A stretch of 64,000 nucleotides of DNA from assembly GCF_005502745.1 (NCBI RefSeq), contig NZ_SCNL01000006.1, positions 166,140 to 230,139 of the forward strand, read 5' to 3'. The notes beneath the pieces are model-generated. The model had not been told where the DNA came from and ran no database searches. It saw nothing but the letters and a program-made list of their open reading frames with translations. Shown here piece by piece: positions 35,701 to 43,255 of this stretch (position 1 is the stretch's first letter; each line of letters opens with the position of its first letter). The position numbers and the translations under genes were made by a program. This stretch comes from Sphingomonas sp. 3P27F8 (GTDB taxonomy: Bacteria > Pseudomonadota > Alphaproteobacteria > Sphingomonadales > Sphingomonadaceae).

Positions 35701-36159
35701 GATCGCGATAGCCGGCGCGGCGCCCTGCGTGCGGCGAACGTCGATCGTCTCTTTCAGCTCGGCGAATTTGCTGCGGATATGGCGCCGCAGGGCCACCAGC
35801 CGCGCCGTTTCGATGGGGTTGCCTGCGGTGAGTGAGGCGATGTGGTCGATGCGGCCGTCCAGCCCCGCGACCGCGTCGCGATAGGGTTCCAGATAGCGTT
35901 CGTTGCCGGTCAACAGATAACCGCGCTGCCCCGTTTCGGCATCCTGCACGACGGAAAGCAGATCGTCGATCGAGCGGATGATCGTATGCGACTTCTGAAG
36001 CTGCACCGCATCGTCTGAAAGTCCCCGCACGTTGAAGAAGGCGATGGCGCCGGTGGCGATGAAGAACAGGATCATCACCGCGAGCCCCAGCGCAGTGCGG
36101 GCGTCCAGGCCGGATTTCGAAACCGGCGTTGGCCGCTGGGTCGCGTTCGTCATCTGCAT
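32716..36159 (-). CDS. Hybrid sensor kinase with CHASE3, GAF, coiled coil and three receivers
   Basis: About 1147 aa. In order: a membrane helix (about 22-43), a CHASE3-like periplasmic domain ('QDAETGQRGYLLTGNERYL'), a second helix near 205, a GAF-like domain, a long Glu/Gln-rich coiled coil, HisKA ('FLANMSHELRTPLNS'), an ATPase domain (GTGLGLSIS) and three receiver domains, each opening 'VVEDD' or 'IVEDD' with an acceptor Asp (VLDVGLPD, VLDLSLPD, LMDVMMP). No Hpt domain is present. The ATG at 36159 is chosen over an upstream TTG and another ATG two codons later; the ribosome site is weak. It heads the four-gene signalling operon. Confidence 0.9.
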   Translation of the reverse strand: MQMTNATQRPTPVSKSGLDARTALGLAVMILFFIATGAIAFFNVRGLSDDAVQLQKSHTIIRSIDDLLSVVQDAETGQRGYLLTGNERYLEPYRDAVAGLDGRIDHIASLTAGNPIETARLVALRRHIRSKFAELKETIDVRRTQGAAPAIAIVNSDRGKAEMDAIREQLEVMLQEETRLRREGVVAMDAAYQVARLSILITCIVGVALTLFIGVLIRRAALARARRDWLQSGQVGLASAVIGDLGTAQIGDNILAFLVRFLDAQAGAVFIGDGSNYRRVSTYGVPPDATIVEAFSRGEGLLGQVAVDGASVVIGDVPDGYLTIGSALGRDRPRHLAIAPAAADGLVQGVIELGFLRPIDDRTLELLGEVAGPLGVALRSARYRAELQNLLEETQRQSEEMQVQSEELRVSNEELEEQGRALRESQTRLEQQQAELEQTNVQLEEQAQRLEVQRDKLALSNAAVELKARELEQASQYKSDFLANMSHELRTPLNSLLILSKLLGDNPDDNLSDEQVNYARTIHSSGNDLLGLINDILDLSKIEAGHVQVQPETVEMERLAKDLRALFQPVADEKGLALDIVIAPDCPPTIDTDRQRLEQILKNLLSNAFKFTETGSVRVSIDRVADDRIALAVTDTGIGITAEHQRSIFEAFQQADGTISRKYGGTGLGLSISRELARLLGGAITLTSAEGEGSTFTVTIPSTYDPAHVAPREPAAPVAAPAAPARVDTSSLPRVAVRPRRIEDDRDQLADARRILLVVEDDTTFAGIVRDLSREMGFQTLVAGTAEEALALARSHRPSAVVLDVGLPDQSGLAVLDRLKRDVATRHIPVHVVSGSDHTQTALSLGAIGYLKKPVKREDLAGVLESLASTLTRTVRRVLIVEDDARQRDAVAKLLSSGEVETVGAGTAAECLERLEQQTFDCMVLDLSLPDATGFSLLETLSADGTHAFPPVIVYTGRDLSPDEEQRLRRYSDSIIIKGARSPERLLDEVSLFLHQVVNDLPLEQQKMIQKARSRDAILEGRRILIVEDDVRNVYSLTNILEPRGARVEIARNGQEALDALEKASADPAAAIDLVLMDVMMPVMDGLTATRAIRDDERWRKLPIITLTAKAMPDDQERCIEAGANDYMAKPLDVDKLLSLVRVWMPR

Positions 36160-36265
36160 CCGGGCGTTCTGCGCCGAAGAGCCATCGGCATGCAACGTGC
36201 GGCATAGAGAAATCGCCGCTTATGGCAAGAAAGCGGGGATTGGAACGCAGGCGATATAACCTGGG

Positions 36266-37756
36266 TTAAGACGATTGCCCGGTCTGCCGGCGCGCGCGCC
36301 AGCGGTCGTACAGCCGCACGGCGCAGATCACGGCCCCGATCGTCAGCACCGGCCCGATGTCGAAACGCGCGCGATTATTCTCCCACACGTCGAACGAACT
36401 GGAGATCGCGATCACCCACCCGCCCAGCAGCAGGAGAACCGCCTCGATCGCCAGCGCGGGCGCCATGTTTGCTAAGGCGCGGGCGCGCAGCAGCGCGATC
36501 AGCCGCACGCAGACGGAAACGCCGAACGCGACGAACAGCAGCAACCCGGCGAGCGCGGTCAACGATATCTGCATCAGCGGCGCCGCAGTGCGCGCCGGAT
36601 CGTCGGTCCGGCCAAGCCACGCCGCCGGCTGAAGCCCGACGATCGCGTTGGCGGCACGCTCCCATGGCGCGATCACCGCACGGTTCCGCTCCAGGCCCTT
36701 GAACTCGCTCGGCGGTCGGTTGAAATGGTAGAGCGAGGTCGCGAGCACCCCGGCGAAACCGCCCGGGTCGGCCGCCAGCCCCACCATCGCGTCACGTGTG
36801 CGCGCGGCACCGATTTTCGTGTACAGGATGTGGTTCCAGTTATCCTCACCGGTCGATTTGCGCAGGTTGTCGAGGCTTGGCTCGCCAGTCGGCGGGATCG
36901 GCGGCAGCATCGCGAGATACACCGGCGGCGGCGAGAAGCCCTGCACCACGGCGAAGCGCGACAGCCGCCCGTCCCGGATCATCGCCACGCGCGTGGCGAG
37001 CGGAAGGCGATCGACCGTGGTGTGATCGACGTTGAGCGGCGCCCAGCTGCTGAGCGCCGTGGAGCCGAAAACCACGACGTTCTTCAGCATCACCGCGCCG
37101 ATCGCCATCGCGGGCAATGCCGCCGCCAGCGCCACCCGCCGCCGAAGCCCCGCGCCGGCCAGCAGGGCGATCGCAAGCACCGCGACGAACAGCGCCGGAT
37201 GAATCATCGAACGCAGCAACGTCGTCGTCGCCAGCGCCGCGAAGCCGAAGAACAGCCAGCCTGCCGAGCGGCGCGCCAGCCCGGCATGGATTCCCCACAG
37301 CGCCATGCACAGCAGCCACGGCACCAGCCCGTCATAATAAAGCTTCTGGGAAAACAGGAGCACGGCGGGTGACACGCACAGCCATGCCGCCACGATGAAG
37401 GCGAGCCGCGGGCGGCCCGTCAGATCGCGCACGAGCGCCTGGACCGCAAGAATCCCGCCCAGCGTCACGATCGCGTAGATCACGCCGATCACCCACGGAA
37501 ATCCCGCCGGCCCCGCCCGAAGCGCCAGGCCGATCATCAGGTTGAACAACGGCGGCTGGCTGTGAAGATACCAGAGCGTGCGCCACAGATGCTCCCGCAG
37601 CAGCGCAAGGTCCGCGATCTGCATCCAGCTCGTCAGATTGTCCGCATCGAAGCGTTGGCCAAGCGCCAGAACGATAAGCCGCACCGCGACGAACAATGCG
37701 GCAACGATCAACGCCGCCCGCGCATGGCCGCTGCGCACTTCCCCCTGAATTGCCAT
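36266..37756 (-). CDS. GT-C/GT39-like polytopic membrane protein
   Basis: A 496-aa protein with about ten membrane helices. The first loop has 'WYLHSQPPLFN', the acidic/His pattern seen in lipid-linked sugar glycosyltransferases of the GT-C (PMT/ArnT) class, preceded by an acidic 'FDADN' motif. It would use a polyprenyl-phosphate sugar on the periplasmic side, but acceptor and sugar are unknown. GGGAG lies 10 bases before the ATG. It stands alone between the kinase operon and the tRNA gene. Confidence 0.7.
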   Translation of the reverse strand: MAIQGEVRSGHARAALIVAALFVAVRLIVLALGQRFDADNLTSWMQIADLALLREHLWRTLWYLHSQPPLFNLMIGLALRAGPAGFPWVIGVIYAIVTLGGILAVQALVRDLTGRPRLAFIVAAWLCVSPAVLLFSQKLYYDGLVPWLLCMALWGIHAGLARRSAGWLFFGFAALATTTLLRSMIHPALFVAVLAIALLAGAGLRRRVALAAALPAMAIGAVMLKNVVVFGSTALSSWAPLNVDHTTVDRLPLATRVAMIRDGRLSRFAVVQGFSPPPVYLAMLPPIPPTGEPSLDNLRKSTGEDNWNHILYTKIGAARTRDAMVGLAADPGGFAGVLATSLYHFNRPPSEFKGLERNRAVIAPWERAANAIVGLQPAAWLGRTDDPARTAAPLMQISLTALAGLLLFVAFGVSVCVRLIALLRARALANMAPALAIEAVLLLLGGWVIAISSSFDVWENNRARFDIGPVLTIGAVICAVRLYDRWRARRQTGQSS

Positions 37757-37986
37757 CGATCTTCACTCCCGTTCGCAGCCATCGCTAGCCGCCCAACGGT
37801 AAAAGCCGTGATAATCTCGACTTTTGGCGGTCTGCCAGCGCCGGAACCGCATCATGCGCGCGGATCGGCAGGCGCCTGCGCGCCAATCGGTTTTCGACAT
37901 GCGGTTCGTGGCTGGAATTCCCGCCACGGCTCGCCTATAGGCTCGGCGAAGTCGATCCTTTTGGCCATTTAAGCGCCAATCGGCAC

Positions 37987-38073
37987 GCGGGTGTGGCGGA
38001 ATTGGTAGACGCAGCGGACTCAAAATCCGCCGTTGGCAACAACTTGTCGGTTCGAGTCCGACCACCCGTACCA
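37987..38073 (+). tRNA. tRNA-Leu (anticodon CAA)
   Basis: An 87-nt tRNA. The acceptor stem GCGGGTG pairs with CACCCGT, the anticodon stem GCGGA/TCCGC encloses the loop CTCAAAA (anticodon CAA), a long variable arm follows as expected for class II tRNA-Leu, and the T stem GTCGG/CCGAC holds TTCGAGT. The discriminator A and CCA are encoded. It reads UUG codons. Confidence 0.96.
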
Positions 38074-38075
38074 TT

Positions 38076-38092
38076 GCCGGGCGCTACCCGGC
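38076..38092 (+). terminator. Possible hairpin after tRNA-Leu
   Basis: GCCGGG-CGCTA-CCCGGC is a perfect 6-bp stem starting 2 bases after the tRNA CCA, followed only by GGAATTT. It is weak as an intrinsic terminator because it lacks an immediate T run. Confidence 0.4.
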
Positions 38093-38217
38093 GGAATTTC
38101 CGTGGCGGCGGCCGACTCCCCTGACGCAACCTGTGGGCGCGGGCCGTCCCCCGGCCTCCCCGTCTGGCCGGGCGCGCGATCGGCAGGCGATCCCATCCCT
38201 GGCGCGCGGCATCGCCC

Positions 38218-39591
38218 TCAGCTGTTGGCGAGGATCGCTTCCAGCACCTCCCGAAAGCCGGCTTCCACACCAGCGCGGGCGCGATGCCGGCCTCCGGATA
38301 CCAATTGCTCGCCGCGCCGCCACACGCCGTCGATCGCGCCGCGGCCTGCCGCGAAGATCAGCGAATCGAGCAACGCATCATCGTCGCGGGCGAGCAACGC
38401 CGGATGCGCTGCATCGAGCGATACGATGTCTGCGGCATTGCCCGGCGCCAGCGCCGCCGATGCGCCGAGCGCCTGTGCACCTCCCGCCAGCGCCGACGCC
38501 AACAGGGCGCGCCCGGTCGATCGCGTGCGGTCGCTGGCCAGCGCGTTGCGCAGCCGCCGCGTCAGCCGCTGACCATATTCGAGGACGCGCACCTCCTCCG
38601 TCATATCGATCAGCACGTTCGAATCCGAGCCGATGCCGATCCGGCCGCCGGCGGCCAGATATTCGGCGGCCGGAAAGATCCCGTCGCCCAGATTGGCCTC
38701 GGTGATCGGGCACAGTCCGGCCACCGCGCCGCTGCGCGCCAGCGCCAGTGTCTCGGCTTCGGTCATGTGCGTGGCATGGACGAGGCACCAGCGATCATCG
38801 ACGGGCGCATTGCCCAGCAGCCATTGCACCGGCGTCGCGCCGCTCCATGCGAGGCAGTCTTCCACCTCGCGGACCTGCTCGGCGATGTGGATGTGGATCG
38901 GCGCGTCCCCGGCGAGACGCTCGAGCAGCGCGAGTTGCTCGGGCGTCACTGCGCGCAGGCTGTGCGGAGCGATGCCGACACGCGCGTCTGACAACGGCCG
39001 CGCGGCGGAACGGCTCTCGTCCAGCAATCGCGCGTAGCCGTCGATGTCGTGCAGAAAACGGCGCTGCCCCTCGATCGGCGCCGCCCCGCCGAAGCCGCCG
39101 TGCGCGTAGAATACGGGCAGCAGGGTCAGCCCGATGCCGGTTTCCGCCGCCGCCGCGACGATCGCTTCCGCCATCGCCGCCCGATTCGCATAGGGCGCGC
39201 CCGCCGGATCATGATGAAGGTAGTGAAATTCGCCGACCCGGGTGAAGCCGGTCTCCAGCATCTCGACATAGGCCATCGCCGCGATCGCCGCGAGTTGGTC
39301 CGGCGTCAGCCGGTCCGCGAACCGATACATCACGGCGCGCCACGTCCAGAAGCTGTCGGCGCTCTCGCCGCGCGACTCCGCCAGTCCCGCCATGCCGCGC
39401 TGAAACGCGTGGCTGTGGAGGTTCGGCATGCCCGGCAGCGCGATCGCATTGCGGGAATCGCCGGCGCGTGGCGCCACGCCCACATCGATCGCCGCCAGCG
39501 TTCCGTTCGCGATCGCGACGCGCACATCGCGCGCCCAGCCGGCCGGCAGCAGCGCGCGCGCGAAATGAAGGACCGTTTCCGTCTGCCGCAT
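38218..39591 (-). CDS. hutF: Formimidoylglutamate deiminase HutF
   Basis: Amidohydrolase of the histidine degradation pathway variant that turns N-formimidoyl-L-glutamate into N-formylglutamate and ammonia, 457 aa. Motifs: metal-binding HSH in 'LPGMPNLHSHAFQRGMAGL', 'WTWRAVMYRFADRLTPDQ', HIHIAEQ, 'LVHATHM' and the metal Asp in GIGSDSNV. These are characteristic of HutF rather than of cytosine or guanine deaminases. The other hut genes are not in the window. The ATG at 39591 is preferred to the GTG immediately before it. Confidence 0.9.
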   Translation of the reverse strand: MRQTETVLHFARALLPAGWARDVRVAIANGTLAAIDVGVAPRAGDSRNAIALPGMPNLHSHAFQRGMAGLAESRGESADSFWTWRAVMYRFADRLTPDQLAAIAAMAYVEMLETGFTRVGEFHYLHHDPAGAPYANRAAMAEAIVAAAAETGIGLTLLPVFYAHGGFGGAAPIEGQRRFLHDIDGYARLLDESRSAARPLSDARVGIAPHSLRAVTPEQLALLERLAGDAPIHIHIAEQVREVEDCLAWSGATPVQWLLGNAPVDDRWCLVHATHMTEAETLALARSGAVAGLCPITEANLGDGIFPAAEYLAAGGRIGIGSDSNVLIDMTEEVRVLEYGQRLTRRLRNALASDRTRSTGRALLASALAGGAQALGASAALAPGNAADIVSLDAAHPALLARDDDALLDSLIFAAGRGAIDGVWRRGEQLVSGGRHRARAGVEAGFREVLEAILANS

Positions 39592-39744
39592 CACGCCATC
39601 CCTTACCCGCCGTTATGTCTATACATTACGCCTGCAAGGTTCAATGGCGGGTCTGGCGACGGTACTGGCACGCTCCGCCGCAGATCTCCCCGCGATTTGC
39701 GTGGAGCGGCCCGAGCGGCGTGCAAGATCATGCCGGCCGCGGAT

Positions 39745-40422
39745 TCACTCGCCGCTCAGTCGCGCCAGCTTTTCGGTTTTCTGTCGCTCGTGCGCCTTGC
39801 TGAGCATCACGCTGCAGGTCAGCCTCGCGCGCTCGGCAACCCGCTCGAGGCATTGGCCCGCATAGTCCGGCGAAAGCGGTGCGACGATCGAATCGAGATG
39901 CTCGTGCTCCACGGTTTCGAACGAGAAGATCGTTTCGAGATAGGTGTCGAATGCCTCGCGCATCCCCTCCCATTGCCCGCGCTCCGCCAGCCACGGCAGC
40001 GTCGCGCCGGAGGTGGTGAGCAGCACGAACTGTTTGTTCTGCAGTGTCTCGCTCGGGCGGTCGTGCCGGATCGCGGTGGCGGTGAGCCCGGCGCCCAGCA
40101 CGCGATCGATATAGCCGACGATGATCGCCGGCGGCATCCCGAACCAGATCGGATAGACGAGCGTGATGGCGCCCGCGTCGCCCACCAGCGCCAGTTCCTG
40201 CCGCACGTCCGGCGAGAGGTGAAAGTCCGCGGCCTCGGGGCGTTCTTCCGCGCGAAGCAGCGGATCGAAGCCGGTTCGATAAAGATCGCGGATGGTGACG
40301 GACTGGCCGCATTCGCGCACGGCATCGGCATAAGCGGCGGCGACCGCGTGGTTGAAGCTTGCCTCGGCGGGATGCGCCAGAACGACGAGGTGGTGAAGAT
40401 CGGCCGGCGTCACATTGACCAT
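39745..40422 (-). CDS. NAD(P)H:quinone oxidoreductase-like flavoprotein
   Basis: A 225-aa flavodoxin-fold protein of the NQO/MdaB/KefF group. 'LVVLAHPAEASFNHAV' at the N-terminus is the flavin phosphate loop, 'DLYRTGFDPLL' and 'LVYPIWFGMPPAIIVGYIDRVL' are family segments. It would reduce quinones by two electrons using NAD(P)H. The ATG at 40422 has GGAGGAG 8-14 bases upstream; a much longer open frame upstream is antisense to the ClC gene and false. It is divergent from the ClC transporter. Confidence 0.87.
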   Translation of the reverse strand: MVNVTPADLHHLVVLAHPAEASFNHAVAAAYADAVRECGQSVTIRDLYRTGFDPLLRAEERPEAADFHLSPDVRQELALVGDAGAITLVYPIWFGMPPAIIVGYIDRVLGAGLTATAIRHDRPSETLQNKQFVLLTTSGATLPWLAERGQWEGMREAFDTYLETIFSFETVEHEHLDSIVAPLSPDYAGQCLERVAERARLTCSVMLSKAHERQKTEKLARLSGE

Positions 40423-40566
40423 CGATTTTCTCCTCCACCCCTGTCTAGCGCATCGCCGCGCGATGCTCCAATCCAATCGCGCGAGGCGCCGGCGAGCCGG
40501 GGGTTGCGCGGGCGTTGCCGACAAACAGGGTGGCACTCGCATGGGCGGGCGCTTAGGTGCTCGGCG

Positions 40567-41874
40567 ATGAACGCATCGGTCAACAGACGCTGGTGGATAC
40601 TGGTGCGGCGCTACGGCCCGGCATCGGCGCGGGGCCGCCGCCGCATCGCGATGGGCACCGGCGCGATCTCGATCGGGCTGGCCGCGCTGCTGTTCGCCAG
40701 GCTGGCGGACGCGGCGAACGGCACCTTCCTCGCCCTCACCCATGCGTACTGGTGGGCGCCCCTGATCCTCACCCCGCTCGGCTTTGCGGGCATCGCGTGG
40801 ACCACGCGGCGTTTCGCGCCGGAAACCGCCGGGTCCGGAATACCGCAGGTCATCGCGGCGGCGCACGATCCGTCGCGTGCCGAGAAATTGCTGCTGTCGC
40901 TGAAGGCGGCGCTGATGAAGGGCGTCTTCACGATCGCCGCGCTGCTTTGTGGCGGATCGGTGGGGCGCGAAGGCCCGACAGTGCAGATATCGGCGGCGAT
41001 TCTGGCCTTCCACCACCGGATATTCCGGGTGCCGATGCGCGCCTCGATGATTATCGCCGGCGGTGCAGCGGGCGTCGCCGCCGCCTTCAACACGCCACTG
41101 GCCGGCGTGACCTTCGCGATCGAGGAACTGGCCGACGCGTACGAACAGCGCGTCGCGCTGCTTGTGATGACGACGATCCTGATCGCCGGCATGGTCAGCC
41201 TGGGTCTGTCGGGCGACTATATCTATTTCGGCGCGGTAGGCGAAACGATGAACGCCGGCGCGGTGCTGCGAATCGCGCCCGTCGCGGGCATTCTCGGCGG
41301 GCTGACAGGTGGCCTGTTCGCGCGCGCGCTGCTCGGCATGGGCGCCGCGCGCGCGCGCTGGCTTCCGTTTCTGAGCGGCCGCCCCATCCTGTGGGCGCTG
41401 GGCTGCGGCATGCTGGTGGCGCTGCTGGGCGTCGCGACGGGATTGACGTGGGGCACCGGCTATTCGGCGGCGCGCGCGATCATCGATGGAACCAATGCGC
41501 CGTACTGGTTCGGCCCGGCCAAGTTCGCGACGACGCTGGCGACGGCGTCATCGGGCCTGCCCGGCGGCATCTTCGCACCGTCTCTTGCGACTGGCGCCGG
41601 TCTTGGTGCGCTACTCCGCCCGCTCTTCCCGGGCGAGCCGGGCGGTGCTGTCGTCTTGCTCGGAATGGTCGCCTATTTCACCGGCGTCGTTCGCGCGCCG
41701 CTGACCGCGGTGATCATCATCGTCGAGGCCACCGCCAGCCGCGGGCTGATCCTGCCATTGTTCTTCGCGGCGCTGATCGCGCACGCCGTTTCGGCGCTGG
41801 TTTGCAAGGAACGCCTGTATCACGGGCTCGCGCGGCCATGGAAAGCCGCACTGTCTTCGGCCGCGCAACGCTGA
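40567..41874 (+). CDS. ClC-family chloride channel/transporter
   Basis: A 435-aa polytopic protein. The chloride-site signatures are present: GSGIPQ, GREGPT (with the gating Glu) and GIFAPSL. The ATG at 40567 begins a normal ClC N-terminus; the frame stays open far upstream but that part is antisense to hutF and the quinone reductase. Having the gating Glu suggests a chloride/proton antiporter rather than a pure channel. No C-terminal CBS domains are present. Confidence 0.92.
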   Translation: MNASVNRRWWILVRRYGPASARGRRRIAMGTGAISIGLAALLFARLADAANGTFLALTHAYWWAPLILTPLGFAGIAWTTRRFAPETAGSGIPQVIAAAHDPSRAEKLLLSLKAALMKGVFTIAALLCGGSVGREGPTVQISAAILAFHHRIFRVPMRASMIIAGGAAGVAAAFNTPLAGVTFAIEELADAYEQRVALLVMTTILIAGMVSLGLSGDYIYFGAVGETMNAGAVLRIAPVAGILGGLTGGLFARALLGMGAARARWLPFLSGRPILWALGCGMLVALLGVATGLTWGTGYSAARAIIDGTNAPYWFGPAKFATTLATASSGLPGGIFAPSLATGAGLGALLRPLFPGEPGGAVVLLGMVAYFTGVVRAPLTAVIIIVEATASRGLILPLFFAALIAHAVSALVCKERLYHGLARPWKAALSSAAQR

Positions 41875-42012
41875 TCCTCGCCCTGATGGCCGCGCCGGAC
41901 GGATCGGGCCGGCTGGCGTTGTCCGAATTACATCGACGCGTTCCGGCGCGGGTTCGCCCGCTCGCCACGCACGGCCTGTGCGGCGGCTTGCCGTCTGGTC
42001 AGGTGAACGGCC

Positions 42013-42342
42013 TCAGTCTGTCGCGGTAGCGAGCAGCACCGGGTCGATCTCGCGATCGAACGCGATACCGGCGCGGCCCTGAGTCTGCCAGGCGACTCGC
42101 CCTGCGACCCAGCCGATACCGGCCAGTTCCACCTCGACCGGGGCATCGGGCGCCAGCGGGCGGGGTAGTTCCGCCATCAGCCCGCCGGGAGACAGGTTGC
42201 GGACGCTCACCTTGATCGCGCGCTTCGCGTCGCCCATGCGCAGCCTCGCACCGAGCTGGACGCTCGCGCGCCCGCGCTCACCGCCATCGCCGCCGCCGGC
42301 CGAGACCGCGTCGGCAAATTCGTTCTTGCCGAGATGCTTCAT
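42013..42342 (-). CDS. PilZ-domain protein
   Basis: A 109-aa single-domain protein of the c-di-GMP-binding PilZ fold. The core shows 'VRNLSPGGLMAELPRPL' (the [D/N]-x-S-x-x-G part) and 'WVAGRVAWQTQGRAGIAFD' near the C-terminus. The usual N-terminal RxxxR motif is not clear, so ligand binding is uncertain. ATG 42342 is chosen over a GTG two codons upstream. It is convergent with the ClC gene and 70 bp downstream of dksA on the same strand. Confidence 0.75.
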   Translation of the reverse strand: MKHLGKNEFADAVSAGGGDGGERGRASVQLGARLRMGDAKRAIKVSVRNLSPGGLMAELPRPLAPDAPVEVELAGIGWVAGRVAWQTQGRAGIAFDREIDPVLLATATD

Positions 42343-42416
42343 GACCACGTCAATTAGCCGTCAAATCTTGCCGAATTGCCAACATCCTCATCGGCCGTTC
42401 CTCGATCTTGACGTTA

Positions 42417-42878
42417 TCAGTCCTCGCGCGAGACCTTTTCCTGCCGTTCGTGACGCTCCTGCGCCTCGACGGTCATCGTCGCGATCGGCCGTGCCTCCAG
42501 CCGGCCCAGGCTAATCGGCTCACCCGTCACTTCGCAATAGCCATATTCGCCGTCGTCGATGCGGCGCAGCGCCGCCTCGATCTTCGCGATCAGCTTGCGC
42601 TGGCGATCGCGGGTGCGCAATTCGATCGACCAGTCGGTTTCGCTGGAGGCGCGATCGTTCAGATCGGCCTCGCGCATGGAATCGACCTGAAGCTGCGACA
42701 GCGTGCCCTGCGCCTCCCGCAGGATCGCCTCTTTCCAGTCGAGCAGCTTGGCGCGGAAATACGCCCGCTGCCGCTCGCCCATGAACGGTTCGTCGGGGCT
42801 CGGCCGGTAACCGCCGCCGTCATTGGCCGCGTCGTGGCCATCGTCGCCCTTGCCCGTTCGATCGTACGCCGTCGCCAT
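42417..42878 (-). CDS. dksA: RNA polymerase-binding transcription factor DksA
   Basis: A 153-aa DksA/TraR family protein that binds the RNA polymerase secondary channel and works with ppGpp. The coiled-coil part has 'DWKEAILREA' and the tip acidic 'ADLNDRASSETDW' (DxxDxA type). The C-terminal zinc-finger region 'GYCEVTGEPISLGRLEARPIA' keeps the fold sequence but only Cys115 of the four zinc ligands; the others are Thr118, Thr136 and Ala139. This is seen in other alphaproteobacterial DksA proteins. About 35 extra residues precede the usual start. Confidence 0.93.
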   Translation of the reverse strand: MATAYDRTGKGDDGHDAANDGGGYRPSPDEPFMGERQRAYFRAKLLDWKEAILREAQGTLSQLQVDSMREADLNDRASSETDWSIELRTRDRQRKLIAKIEAALRRIDDGEYGYCEVTGEPISLGRLEARPIATMTVEAQERHERQEKVSRED

Positions 42879-43255
42879 CGATCTTCTCCCCGCCGGTGCC
42901 GGCGATTTGTGCCGCCGTGCACTGTCAGAGCGCGCCTATAATCACGCACGGAGGAGCAAACAAGCGACCACGGCAACTGAAACTGTGGATCATCTTCTTG
43001 AGCCGCTTTGCCTTTCCCGCGGCTGAACCCCGCAGGGTGCGAGATGCCCGTCGCGCGGCCAAATACTGTCTCGGAATGAAACGGCTGGCGGCCGGACGCT
43101 GCTTTTATTGGATAGTGTTGCGTCGGGGCATGCGTAATCGTGGTAAATGATATTGCGCTTAAATCTTTGTTTTGCACTTGTCCGGTAGCGGCAGTGCGAG
43201 ACGCGATGGGACAGCGGCGGGAGTACGTCGCCGAAAGAGACAAGAGAGACGAACC
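42879..43255. other. Divergent intergenic region dksA / serine-repeat protein
   Basis: A 377-bp region without a supported gene. It is less GC-rich than its surroundings toward the right end. A consensus -10 hexamer TATAAT is at 42937-42942 on the + strand, but I find no convincing -35 at 17 bp, and a GGAGGA sequence shortly after it is not followed by a credible coding frame. The short frames here have no recognisable features. Confidence 0.5.

Noticed and set aside
39049..40566. 500-codon extension upstream of the ClC gene
   Set aside because: It is in frame with the ClC gene but antisense to hutF and the quinone reductase; ClC homology begins at the ATG at 40567.
42879..43255. Small plus-strand coding frames after a TATAAT and GGAGGA sequence
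   Set aside because: No recognisable features, poor composition and no partner. The region serves better as a divergent promoter region.
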